Below, one piece after another: positions 1 to 7,096 of a stretch of 16,004 bases of DNA (position 1 is its first letter; each line of letters opens with the position of its first letter). This DNA is from M50B103 sp041667565 (GTDB lineage: Bacteria; Fidelibacterota; Fidelibacteria; Fidelibacterales; Fidelibacteraceae): positions 1-16,004 of the forward strand of contig CAZNFT010000041.1 in assembly GCA_964572745.1 (NCBI GenBank). Reading direction: 5' to 3'. The translations under genes and the position numbers were made by a program. The notes under the pieces are model-generated. The model was not told where the DNA came from and made no database searches. It was given only the letters and a program-made list of their open reading frames with translations.

Positions 1-128
1 GCAATCATGTATATCCTGTTATCCAGTCAAAAGTCTTAGCAATCATGTATATCCTGTTATCCAGTCAAAGTCTTAGCAATCATATTAATCCTGTTATCTT
101 GTCGAAGTCAATCCCATCATCCTGTCTA
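1..128. repeat. Tandem 35-38 bp degenerate direct repeats
   Basis: Three head-to-tail copies begin at 1, 39 and 76, with lengths 38, 37 and 35 bp. Each starts GCAATCAT and contains ATCCTGTTATC. The first two differ by one A; the third has diverged. A partial fourth copy (111-128) keeps only the ATCCTGTC core. There are no spacers. The array runs off the left edge, so its full size is unknown. The word (C)ATCCTGTC recurs at 10973, inside the large intergenic island, which suggests genome-wide dispersal. Confidence 0.85.
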
Positions 129-162
129 AAAACAAAAAAGGACCCGATTACTCAGGCCCTTT
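127..162 (-). terminator. Intrinsic terminator of the TPR lipoprotein gene
   Basis: On the minus strand AAAGGGCC (162-155) pairs with GGTCCTTT (144-137): an 8-position stem with one mismatch and a 10-nt loop. It is followed by a T-rich tail, TTTTTTGTTTTT. It lies 28 bp beyond the stop of the minus-strand gene ending at 190, which is the expected place for a Rho-independent terminator. Confidence 0.75.
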
Positions 163-189
163 GATAATTCTGTATTCTTGCTATATAAA

Positions 190-1053
190 TTACTTAATAG
201 CGTATTGTTCTATAATACCTATTTGTCTGATAGCAATACTGACATGTTCTGAGTTAGGATAGTAGGTCAGCAGGTTCTGAAATTCTACAATAGCTGAGCG
301 CATTTTGCCCATTTTGAAATAACAAAAACCAAGTTTTAACTGAGTATCGTCGTATTTGTCAAAAGCATTTGTATCAAAAACTTGGTTAAAAGCATTGAGA
401 GCTTTTTTGTACTGACGAAGAGCATAATAACTTTCGCCTACCCAATATTGGATATTTCCAATAAGGTAATGCTTGGGTTGTTCAGAGACCAGTGACTCGA
501 ATATTTCTATTGCATCACCATAGCGCTGATAATAAAACTTGTTTAAAGCTTCTTTGTATTTATCCATGAATGGATCGGTGCGCACGATCTTTTGGACTTG
601 GATCTCCGGAACAACAACTTCAGGTTTGATCACCCTGACTTCTTCCAGACGATCTTTTGGAATATCTTCCATGCTAGCAACAGTTTCGTCGGCAATGACT
701 TCGGCAGCTCCAAAAAAGATGGGCATATTGTTTAGTTCTCTCAGATAAGCATTCGTGTTGTCAATAACACCCACTAAATTCTCTGAACGCTTTATCAACA
801 TATCGTTGTCAGCTTCTATTCTGTCCAGCTGGGCACGAAGTTTTGTTGTGCGGGCAATATAGTATTCGTCCATGGAGGCAAATGCCAATGTCATGGTGTC
901 TTTAAGATTTTCGATCTTTTGGTCTAGGATAGCTATATTTCTATCACTGCTTTTGACCGAATTATTATTGCTAACCTGTGCTGAACTGGAGCACGAAGAC
1001 AGTGCTAGGGCAACAATTAGAAAGACCATTAAAGGCAAAAATGCTTTTTTCAT
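190..1053 (-). CDS. TPR-containing lipoprotein, YbgF/CpoB-like
   Basis: Predicted envelope lipoprotein of 287 residues. The N-terminus (MKKAF, then a hydrophobic stretch) ends in the lipobox LSSC with Cys21. The residue after the Cys is Ser, not Asp, which favours outer-membrane sorting. Residues about 40-105 are charged and look like a coiled coil. The C-terminal 130 residues contain TPR-like helical pairs with the pattern KYKEALNKFYYQRYGDAI, YWVGESYYALRQYKKA and LGFCYFKMGKMRSA, as in the C-terminal domain of YbgF/CpoB. CpoB proteins link the Tol-Pal system to peptidoglycan synthesis, but no tol genes are nearby, so the role is inferred from architecture only. I chose the ATG at 1053 over the one at 1065: GAGG lies 6 nt before it and overlaps the upstream ATG, and it gives a standard signal peptide. 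The gene is monocistronic with its own terminator. Confidence 0.85.
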   Translation of the reverse strand: MKKAFLPLMVFLIVALALSSCSSSAQVSNNNSVKSSDRNIAILDQKIENLKDTMTLAFASMDEYYIARTTKLRAQLDRIEADNDMLIKRSENLVGVIDNTNAYLRELNNMPIFFGAAEVIADETVASMEDIPKDRLEEVRVIKPEVVVPEIQVQKIVRTDPFMDKYKEALNKFYYQRYGDAIEIFESLVSEQPKHYLIGNIQYWVGESYYALRQYKKALNAFNQVFDTNAFDKYDDTQLKLGFCYFKMGKMRSAIVEFQNLLTYYPNSEHVSIAIRQIGIIEQYAIK

Positions 1054-1175
1054 GATAGACCTCATTAAGTTTATGTCCGAAAGTATTAATAATTTCCTGA
1101 GTTCCCAAAAATTATTTTATCTTTTATCTAATAATTTAGCATATTTTTCCTTATTTTATGACAAAAGAGGTGATT

Positions 1176-1400
1176 ATGAAAGAAAAAGAAGTAAAACTCG
1201 TAGAATTTCAGAATGATGTGTTAGCCGAAATGGTTAAAACCGTTCTTGAAAAGAATGAAATTCCCTTTCGCACAAAATCGGATATCATGCAGTCCGCACT
1301 CATTGTTGAAGGAAATGCTGCTGCAGGAGCCTACACAATTATTTATGTGAAAGAAAAAGATCTAAAACAAGCTCAAGATGCTATTGAGGGTATGGTCTAG
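1176..1400 (+). CDS. DUF2007 family small protein
   Basis: Small cytoplasmic protein of 74 residues with no signal peptide or membrane segment. The order is a beta strand (VKLVEF), a helix (DVLAEMVKTVLEKNEIPF), a strand ending SALIVEG, then IIYVKEKDLKQAQDAIEGM. That is the ferredoxin-like fold signature of DUF2007, called a putative signal-transducing domain; its biochemical role is unknown. An in-frame ATG lies upstream at 1158, but AGAGGTGATT immediately precedes the ATG at 1176, so 1176 is the better start. It is the first gene of a tight operon, 9 bp before hisS. The family assignment rests on pattern recognition and could be mistaken. Confidence 0.75.
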   Translation: MKEKEVKLVEFQNDVLAEMVKTVLEKNEIPFRTKSDIMQSALIVEGNAAAGAYTIIYVKEKDLKQAQDAIEGMV

Positions 1401-1409
1401 GAAGGATTT

Positions 1410-2669
1410 ATGGCAAAACTCAGAACGATTAAAGGAACCCATGACATTTTACCTTGGGATATTTACAAATGGCAAAGAGTTGAAAAGGTACTAAAAGAAG
1501 TTTTTGATGCTTACACTTGCAAAGAGGTCAGAACTCCTGTCTTTGAACAGACCTCGCTTTTTGCACGTGGGGTAGGCGAGTTCTCGGATATTGTTTCCAA
1601 GGAAATGTATACTTTTCAGGATAAGGGTGGCGATAATTTAACACTTCGTCCGGAATTGACAGCCTCGGTTGCTCGTTCCTTTATTCAACACAACTACCAG
1701 CAGGCATCCCCTCTGCATAAACTTTGGTATTTTGGTCCTCTATTCAGACAAGAAAGGCCTCAAGCCGGACGTCAGCGTCAATTTCACCAATATGGTATTG
1801 AATTTCTTGGTTCTACTTTTCCCGAGGCCGATGCTGAAGTTATTGAGATCGCTGCAGAAATTTATACTAAATTAGGCCTCAAGAATTGGGAGCTCCATAT
1901 CAATTCGATCGGAAGTGTTGAAGCTCGCAAGATCTACATGGAAGTTCTCAAGAAAGAGCTGAAAGACCATAAGGCTGAGCTCTGCGAAACCTGTCAAGCT
2001 CGTTATGATGGCAATATTCTGCGTCTTTTTGATTGCAAGAATTCTGCTTGTGGCGATATTATGCGTGATCATGCTCCTTCTATTCTGGATCATTTATCCG
2101 ACGAAGATACTTTACACTTTGAAGAGCTAAAAGCTTTATTGACAGCTTCAGGTATTGACTTTTTCGTCGATCATACCTTGGTGAGAGGACTGGATTATTA
2201 TACCCGGACCACTTTTGAGATAAAAGGAACTGCCTTGGGAGCTCAAGATGCTCTGTGTGGTGGTGGCCGCTATGATGACCTCATCTCGGATTTAGATGGC
2301 CCTCAAACTCCTGCTGTCGGTTTTGCTGCCGGTGTTGAGCGCTTGATCATGGCCATGGATGCCGAGTCTTTATTCGATGAAGATCAAAGTTTTGTAGATC
2401 TTTATATTGCTCCCATGGATATCCATTGTCTGAAAGGTATCTCACCGATCGTGCATAATCTGCGCAAGAAAGCTTTTAGAGTCCACATGGAACTGATGCG
2501 TCGCTCTGTAAAAGCTATGATGCGAGATGCGAACAGACAAAAAGCTCGTTGGGTCGCCGTGATAGGTGAACAGGAACTTGAAAGTGGGAATATCAAACTT
2601 AAAAATATGAAAAAAAACGAACAAATAGAATGCAAAATTCTTGATATTGAAACAATAATAAATGGATGA
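1410..2669 (+). CDS. hisS: Histidyl-tRNA synthetase
   Basis: Class II aminoacyl-tRNA synthetase that activates histidine with ATP and charges tRNA-His in the cytoplasm. At 419 residues it has the usual bacterial length. Landmarks in order: KGTHDILP at 8-15; TLRPELTASVAR at 78-89; motif 2 with FRQERPQAGRQRQFHQ at 112-127; the histidine-binding signature RGLDYYT at 259-265 (Arg259); GGGRYDDL at 284-291; motif 3 GFAAGVERL at 304-312; and the anticodon-binding domain from about 328. The insertion domain holds four cysteines (C192, C195, C209, C214) in the LCETC/DCKNSAC arrangement common in bacterial HisRS. AAGGA precedes the ATG. It is the second gene of the operon, with 9 bp upstream and 3 bp downstream gaps. 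All catalytic landmarks are intact. Confidence 0.98.
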   Translation: MAKLRTIKGTHDILPWDIYKWQRVEKVLKEVFDAYTCKEVRTPVFEQTSLFARGVGEFSDIVSKEMYTFQDKGGDNLTLRPELTASVARSFIQHNYQQASPLHKLWYFGPLFRQERPQAGRQRQFHQYGIEFLGSTFPEADAEVIEIAAEIYTKLGLKNWELHINSIGSVEARKIYMEVLKKELKDHKAELCETCQARYDGNILRLFDCKNSACGDIMRDHAPSILDHLSDEDTLHFEELKALLTASGIDFFVDHTLVRGLDYYTRTTFEIKGTALGAQDALCGGGRYDDLISDLDGPQTPAVGFAAGVERLIMAMDAESLFDEDQSFVDLYIAPMDIHCLKGISPIVHNLRKKAFRVHMELMRRSVKAMMRDANRQKARWVAVIGEQELESGNIKLKNMKKNEQIECKILDIETIING

Positions 2670-2672
2670 ATT

Positions 2673-3449
2673 ATGACAAGTAATGATTTTATTAAAAATG
2701 AATTTAAAGGCTTAAAACCTAAAATAGGTATTGTATTGGGCTCTGGATTGAACAGCCTTCTGGATTCCGTTGATATTAAAAAAACTCTTAGCTATGGAGA
2801 TATTCCCGGCTTTCCACAATCAACGGTCGATGGTCACGAAGGCGCCTTTGTCTTTGGCCAAATAAATGGTGTATCACTTCTTGCTGCTAAAGGTCGTTTC
2901 CACTATTACGAAGGCTATGACCTGGATGAAGTATTGTCCATTATGCGGACTTTTAAAGCTATGGGTATTGAACATGTGATCATTACCAACGCAGCCGGAC
3001 TTATGAATAAAGCTTATAAACCGGGCGATATTTTATTGATCAAAAATTTTATTGATATGACAAAACTGACTCCTGCTTTGAAAAAAGGAACAGAGATCAT
3101 ATTGGATGCAGAAGAAAAAATAGCTAAAAGCGCATCGGAAATTTCCGGAGTAAAGCTGGGAGAGGGTATCTATGTGTGGACAACTGGACCTTCTTTCGAA
3201 ACATCTGCCGAAATTGATTATTTCATATCATTGAAAGGCGATCTTGTAGGTATGTCAACTATGCCCGAAGTTATGTGGGCAAGAGAAAACGGCATGCAAG
3301 TATATCCTTTTTCTTGTGCCACTAATTGGGCAGCCGGTATTTCTACGCAAGCTTTATCACATGAAGAAGTCAACGAAACGGCAAATCATGTGCGCGAAGA
3401 TCTTAGTCATTATATTTTAACACTTTGTAAACTTATCGGAGATCAATAA
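2673..3449 (+). CDS. Purine nucleoside phosphorylase (trimeric PNP-like)
   Basis: Likely phosphorolyses purine (deoxy)nucleosides to base and (deoxy)ribose-1-phosphate in purine salvage. Conserved elements match the trimeric PNP family: GSG at 23-25, DGHEG with His55, KGRFHYYEGY with Arg75 and His77 (phosphate site), TNAAGL at 105-110, GPSFET with Glu176 (base recognition), GMSTMPEV with Met194, and ATN with Asn218, the residue tied to 6-oxopurine preference. His230 in LSHEEV fits the ribose-contacting His. At 258 residues it is shorter than the usual 270-290. The segment after GDILLI lacks the usual DHIN and MSDAYD motifs (see findings). It lies 3 bp from both hisS and the GH13 gene, so it is almost certainly co-transcribed. 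MTA phosphorylase activity is an alternative, but the Asn favours PNP. Confidence 0.88.
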   Translation: MTSNDFIKNEFKGLKPKIGIVLGSGLNSLLDSVDIKKTLSYGDIPGFPQSTVDGHEGAFVFGQINGVSLLAAKGRFHYYEGYDLDEVLSIMRTFKAMGIEHVIITNAAGLMNKAYKPGDILLIKNFIDMTKLTPALKKGTEIILDAEEKIAKSASEISGVKLGEGIYVWTTGPSFETSAEIDYFISLKGDLVGMSTMPEVMWARENGMQVYPFSCATNWAAGISTQALSHEEVNETANHVREDLSHYILTLCKLIGDQ

Positions 3450-3452
3450 TAG

Positions 3453-5333
3453 ATGATACAACATCCCCTCGGATGTCATAAACTTTCAGGTCGTACTTAT
3501 TTTACCTTGTATGCCCCGTATGCAAGGTCCTTGCGCCTGCTGCTTTTTGATAATTGTTCCGATACTGTTCCTTTTAAGACTTTACCCATGCGCGCCATGC
3601 AGGGGGGGTATTGGGAATATACCGATATCGGAGATTTTGATGGCTTATATTATGCCTTTCAGATGAACGATGATTCGCAATTTATTGCAGATCCTTATGC
3701 CAGATCCCTGGCTACTTTTAATGATCATCATCAGGAAGCTAAGGCTTATATCCATAAGTCTAATTTTGATTGGCAGGGTGATACTTTTCAAAAAGTATCC
3801 GATCCTCGCGATCTGGTGATCTATGAAGCACATGTTAAAGACATGACGGCTCACAGTAGCTCGAATGTAAGTCATCCCGGCACGTATATGGCTCTGATTG
3901 AAAAGATACCGTATTTAAAATCTTTGGGCATTAATGCTTTAGAACTTTTACCCGTCCAGCTTTTTGCGAATTACGAACCACCTTATGCAACCGGCTCGGA
4001 TCATAGCAGGAATACCTGGAATCCCTATGCTTATAATCATTGGGGCTACATGACATCCTATTTTTTCGCTCCGGCCGGGATATATTCGACTCAAGGCACC
4101 CGTGAAGCCGGGACTTGGTGTGATCCTAAAGGCCAAGAAATTGAAGAGTTTAAAGCTCTGGTCAAAGCCCTTCATCAAGCAGGCATTTCGGTGATCCTGG
4201 ATGTGGTGTATAATCATATTTCTCAATATAATTTAAATCCATTACGTATCCTGGCCGAAGATCATTATATAGATCCCTATGCTAATACCAGCGGGTGTGG
4301 AAATGATATAAAAAGTCATTCTTCTGTTGCAAGAAAACTGATCACGGATTCTATCCGCTACTGGACGAAAGAATTTCATGTGGATGGTTTTCGTTTTGAT
4401 CTTGCGGGTTTACTCGATGATAAAACATTAATAGCAATTCGCCAGGCAGCTATGTCGGTAAACCCGAATGTCATTTTGTTGGGAGAACCCTGGGGTAAGC
4501 GATATTTTCCTCAAAGAATGAGCGATCTGCAATATGCTGTTTGGAATGATGTCTATAGAAATGGTGTAAAGGGCGAAAACCCCCACGATCGCAAAGGATA
4601 TATTTTTGCTGAATGGGATCATTCTTTATATAAAAATAATTTTACCAAGCTACTTACCGGTACTCTGAAAACGGATGGAGGGCTGGTAAATAATAGTCGT
4701 TTTTCGGTGAATTATATTGCCTCTCACGATGGTTATACTTTGGGCGATTTTATTCGTATGGCTCTGGAGAAAAAAACGACACATATTGAACTATCTCAAG
4801 AAGAAGTAAAAATTCACAAATTAGCTGCTTTTGTTCTGACTATGTCTCAGGGTGTAATGATGATGCACGCCGGACAGGAATACGCCAGATCTAAAGTGAT
4901 TGTTAAACAAGATGATGTTGTTGATGACATGAAAGGCCGCTGGGATCACGATTCATACAATAAAGATAACGAAACAAATTATATAAATTATGAGCAGATA
5001 GAGACCAATACCGAGCTAAAAGAATTCTATAGAAAGCTTATTGCTATCAGGAAAATGTTTCCTGAATTACGCTCTGCAGATAGAAAAAAAATACGAGCCA
5101 TTTTTGGAGAAGGCAGTGATTTTGCCCTGGGATATTTATCTCACTCTTCTAAACGGACTTGCGCTGTTTTGATTAATAGCTCTCCTGATAAAGAAGCGAG
5201 TTTTGATTTAGTTAAAGGTGACTGGGATGTTATTGTTACACCTATTGATATATCCGAGAATGGAATTGAGAAGCATCAGGGTGGAAGAGTAGCAATATCA
5301 GCTCAGGGATTTATCTTATTGGTGAAACGCTGA
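3453..5333 (+). CDS. GH13 debranching enzyme, type I pullulanase-like
   Basis: Predicted alpha-1,6-glucosidase acting on glycogen or limit dextrins. It has no signal peptide, so it should act in the cytoplasm. Residues about 1-100 look like a CBM48-type beta-sandwich, ending in DPYARS. The catalytic barrel starts near the pullulanase-type segment VIYEAHVKDMT (122-132). GH13 conserved regions: I, DVVYNH (250-255); II, GFRFDLAG with nucleophile Asp316; III, ILLGEPW with acid/base Glu345; IV, NYIASHDG with His425 and Asp426. A YNHWGYMTSYFFAP stretch (194-207) matches the YNWGY element of pullulanases. A C-terminal beta domain follows from about 545. The 626-residue length is typical of intracellular type I pullulanases. 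The start is 3 bp after the PNP stop, with GGAG upstream. GlgX/TreX-type debranching enzymes are the main alternative. Confidence 0.88.
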   Translation: MIQHPLGCHKLSGRTYFTLYAPYARSLRLLLFDNCSDTVPFKTLPMRAMQGGYWEYTDIGDFDGLYYAFQMNDDSQFIADPYARSLATFNDHHQEAKAYIHKSNFDWQGDTFQKVSDPRDLVIYEAHVKDMTAHSSSNVSHPGTYMALIEKIPYLKSLGINALELLPVQLFANYEPPYATGSDHSRNTWNPYAYNHWGYMTSYFFAPAGIYSTQGTREAGTWCDPKGQEIEEFKALVKALHQAGISVILDVVYNHISQYNLNPLRILAEDHYIDPYANTSGCGNDIKSHSSVARKLITDSIRYWTKEFHVDGFRFDLAGLLDDKTLIAIRQAAMSVNPNVILLGEPWGKRYFPQRMSDLQYAVWNDVYRNGVKGENPHDRKGYIFAEWDHSLYKNNFTKLLTGTLKTDGGLVNNSRFSVNYIASHDGYTLGDFIRMALEKKTTHIELSQEEVKIHKLAAFVLTMSQGVMMMHAGQEYARSKVIVKQDDVVDDMKGRWDHDSYNKDNETNYINYEQIETNTELKEFYRKLIAIRKMFPELRSADRKKIRAIFGEGSDFALGYLSHSSKRTCAVLINSSPDKEASFDLVKGDWDVIVTPIDISENGIEKHQGGRVAISAQGFILLVKR

Positions 5334-5552
5334 GTCGTAAGTCGCAAATCGTGCATGAGTATCCCTAAATAGCGTTGACAAAATTTGCTTACTATTCACA
5401 GGTTTTGAAGATAAGACAGACATGACCATCAGGGGTATCATAAGGTTGTAGAAAAGTATCCGCTTTAGGTCTTTTACTGCAAGGTTTATCTTTACTGTAA
5501 ACGACTTCCAAATTGAAGTCCTCCCATAATTAGGAGTAATTAAAAATAGAGA
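5334..5552. other. Gene-poor spacer with a possible minus-strand remnant
   Basis: This stretch lies between the debranching gene and the transposase remnant and has no intact gene. On the minus strand an open frame with no start codon runs 5529-5392, ending CLIFKTCE and a TAG stop; it also reads KPCSKRPKADTFLQPYD. Its composition looks protein-like, so it could be a remnant, but I do not recognise it. CTCCCATAATTAGGAG (5521-5536) is an imperfect inverted repeat without a T-run. No terminator for the upstream operon was identified. Confidence 0.4.
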
Positions 5553-5972
5553 TTAAGCAGCTCCCCTTGCCATAGAAGGTGGAGAGCCGTTATTTCCTTT
5601 ATGTGGTCTTTCATTATTATATGTTCGTAACCATTGAGTTACAAGTTCTTGAGCATGTCCAATTGATTCAAATAAGTAAAAATCTAACCATTCATAGCGC
5701 GCTGTCCTATTAAGTCTTTCAACATAAGCATTCTGTGTTGGTTTTCCAGGTTGGATATAATGAGCATGGATTTTTCTCTTTTAGGTCCAGCTCATGAAGG
5801 TTTTGCTTGTAAATTCAGTTCCATTATCCATGCTAATACTTCGTGGTTTTATTTCCTTAGCTTCCATTATTTGATTAAGTTCTCGAGCCACTCTTTGCCC
5901 AGAAAAGCTATGTTCCGGGATACACGCAATCAGTTCGCGGTTATAGTCCTCAAGTACATTTGAGCGATCATT
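5553..5972 (-). pseudogene. IS3-family transposase (OrfB) remnant
   Basis: C-terminal part of an rve/DDE integrase-type transposase. Reading the minus strand: NVLEDYNRE; then MDNGTEFTSK, which carries the second catalytic Asp; then a TAA codon (5783-5781) after FMSWT. In the same frame the protein continues through QPGKPTQNAYVERLNR, which carries the catalytic Glu, and NNERPHKGNNGSPP to a final stop at 5555-5553. It is therefore a nonsense-interrupted frame, not a frameshift. The 5' part is missing, including the N-terminal helix-turn-helix and the first catalytic Asp, and recognisable homology stops near 5970. I could not identify a confident pair of terminal inverted repeats. The copy cannot move by itself. 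Confidence 0.85.
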
Positions 5973-6005
5973 TATGTGGAACGGACAAATAATGTTTCTT
6001 GGTAG

Positions 6006-6473
6006 GATGAGTATTTTGATGATTACATTGCGAAAAAGGGACAAAACAGATTTATTGGTTTTTGTCAGGTCAAAATGAAAACAGCCTATTGGATAGAGCA
6101 TCAGTTAAATGATAGTCTGTCGGAGTTTTACCCAAATAAGGATTATCAAGCCATACTCCAAATCAGTCAAACACCTCAAGAGATCATCGACAAACTCAAT
6201 GATGATCGAATAAATTTATTATATGCTGCAGCTTACATGAAAATTATTCAGTCCTATTGGGAGAAGGCGGGTTTTTCGATAAATGAGCGAATTGATATTA
6301 TCGCCACGATCTTTTCTTATGGAATATTTTCAAGAGAGACCGGAGAACCGCTAAAGCCACATTCTAATCCCAGACCGAATTGGTTTAGATCTGAAGCGGA
6401 GCGCTTCGCAAGAGACACCCCTTCGTTAAAGCTACGGCGTGTAGGCAAATCCCAAATTCCAAGAGATAAATAA
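6006..6473 (+). pseudogene. Truncated lysozyme/transglycosylase-like protein, 3' part
   Basis: The frame is open from just after a TAG at 6003, and reads DEYFDDYIAKKGQNRFIGFCQVK before the first ATG at 6075. GFCQVKMKTA resembles the G-x-x-Q-I/V-x-x-x-TA motif of lysozyme-like transglycosylases. LLYAAAYMKIIQSYWEKAG followed by IDIIATIFSYG resembles the later helices of that fold. The catalytic-Glu region that should precede these is absent, and the transposase remnant begins within about 35 bp upstream. I infer a gene decapitated by the insertion or by a later deletion. After PHSNPRPNWF the tail changes character: it encodes a GAAGCG/CGCTTC hairpin and heptad-repeat DNA, so the natural C-terminus may also be lost. 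Translation of 132 residues from 6075 (weak AGG upstream) is possible. The family call is by weak motif resemblance. Confidence 0.55.
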
Positions 6474-6481
6474 ATTCAAAT
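6447..6481. repeat. Degenerate 7-bp periodic word array (AAAT-type)
   Basis: Consecutive heptads AAATCCC, AAATTCC, AAGAGAT, AAATAAA and TTCAAAT run in register. The array forms the last codons of the truncated gene and continues past its stop. It has the same period as the arrays at 6582 and 8292, but a different word. Confidence 0.5.
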
Positions 6482-6505
6482 GCAGAAAATCTTCCCGAAT
6501 ATTGT

Positions 6506-6535
6506 TTGTTATTTCTAGGAAAATTGTGTTAAAAT
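6506..6535 (+). promoter_or_regulatory. Candidate sigma70-type promoter for the DUF523-M29 pair
   Basis: TTGTTA (6506-6511) and TAAAAT (6530-6535) are separated by 18 bp. They match the -35 and -10 consensus at 4/6 and 5/6 positions. The site lies 108 bp upstream of the DUF523 start, in a spacer with no competing upstream gene. In AT-rich DNA such matches are common, so this is only a candidate. Confidence 0.3.
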
Positions 6536-6581
6536 TCATGTCGATAGAGTCGAAAAGGTCAGAACAAAAGGCAGAAGCGAA

Positions 6582-6623
6582 AATCAGAAATCAAGAATCA
6601 TGAATCTGGAATCATAAATCTTA
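6582..6623. repeat. Six-unit heptad array, AATCNNN
   Basis: AATC occurs at 6582, 6589, 6596, 6603, 6610 and 6617, exactly 7 bp apart, with three variable bases in each unit (AGA, AAG, ATG, TGG, ATA, TTA). It ends 20 bp before the DUF523 start codon, so it probably lies in the 5' UTR. Confidence 0.8.
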
Positions 6624-6643
6624 TCACAACATAAGGATTTAAT

Positions 6644-7096
6644 ATGAAACACTATCTAATCATTTCTTCCTGCCTCCTTGGTGCCAACTGCCGTTACGAC
6701 GGTGGGACGAATGCTCTCGCAGAAGAAATTCTGGCGCAATTGGACAAAGCATTTGTTTTGATTCCCATTTGTCCTGAGCAAATGGGTGGCTTATCTACAC
6801 CCAGACTCCCGGCGGAGATAAGAGGTGAAAAGGTGATCCGCAAGGATGAGGTGGATGTAACGAAAGAATTTCAGCTCGGTTCTCGCGAAGCCCTCAATTT
6901 TGCGAAGCGCTATAAGGCTAAGTATGCTTTATTAAAAGCAAATTCACCTTCCTGCGGAAATGATAAGATCTATGATGGAACATTTTCGGATAAATTAGTA
7001 AAAGGCAAGGGAACAACTGCGAAAGAATTTTTTAAAGTCGGAATTAAAGTGTATAATGAAAAGCAAATAAATAATCTGTTAAACACGGAGGTATAA
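6644..7096 (+). CDS. DUF523 family protein (YbbK-like)
   Basis: Cytoplasmic protein of 150 residues, a full-length stand-alone DUF523 domain. Hallmarks: SSCLLGANCRYDGG with Cys10 and Cys16 near the N-terminus; CPEQMGGLSTPRLPAEI with Cys43; LKANSPSCG with Cys104; then IYDGTFSDKLVKGKGTTAK and GIKVYNE at the end. The four conserved cysteines suggest metal or Fe-S binding or thiol chemistry, but the family has no firmly established reaction that I can state. AAGGA sits 6 nt before the ATG. The stop codon directly abuts the ATG of the M29 aminopeptidase gene with no intervening base, so the two are almost certainly co-transcribed and translationally coupled. No truncation was seen. Confidence 0.9.
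   Translation: MKHYLIISSCLLGANCRYDGGTNALAEEILAQLDKAFVLIPICPEQMGGLSTPRLPAEIRGEKVIRKDEVDVTKEFQLGSREALNFAKRYKAKYALLKANSPSCGNDKIYDGTFSDKLVKGKGTTAKEFFKVGIKVYNEKQINNLLNTEV

Noticed and set aside
1..128. CRISPR array
   Set aside because: The repeats are directly adjacent, with no unique spacers, and vary in length and sequence; no cas genes are in the window.
1054..1065. Upstream ATG at 1065 as start of the TPR lipoprotein
   Set aside because: The only good Shine-Dalgarno (GAGG) overlaps this ATG and is correctly spaced for the ATG at 1053, which also gives a cleaner signal peptide.
2020..2060. Zinc site in the hisS cysteine cluster as an unusual feature
   Set aside because: The LCxxC/DCKNxxC arrangement is common in bacterial HisRS and not notable here.
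5751..5963. Plus-strand 70-codon frame within the transposase remnant
   Set aside because: It is the antisense shadow of the IS3 transposase reading on the minus strand.
5500..6050. Complete IS with paired terminal inverted repeats
   Set aside because: I compared sequence near TGTAAACGAC (about 5507) with the region around 6030-6050 and found no convincing matching end; the element is truncated.
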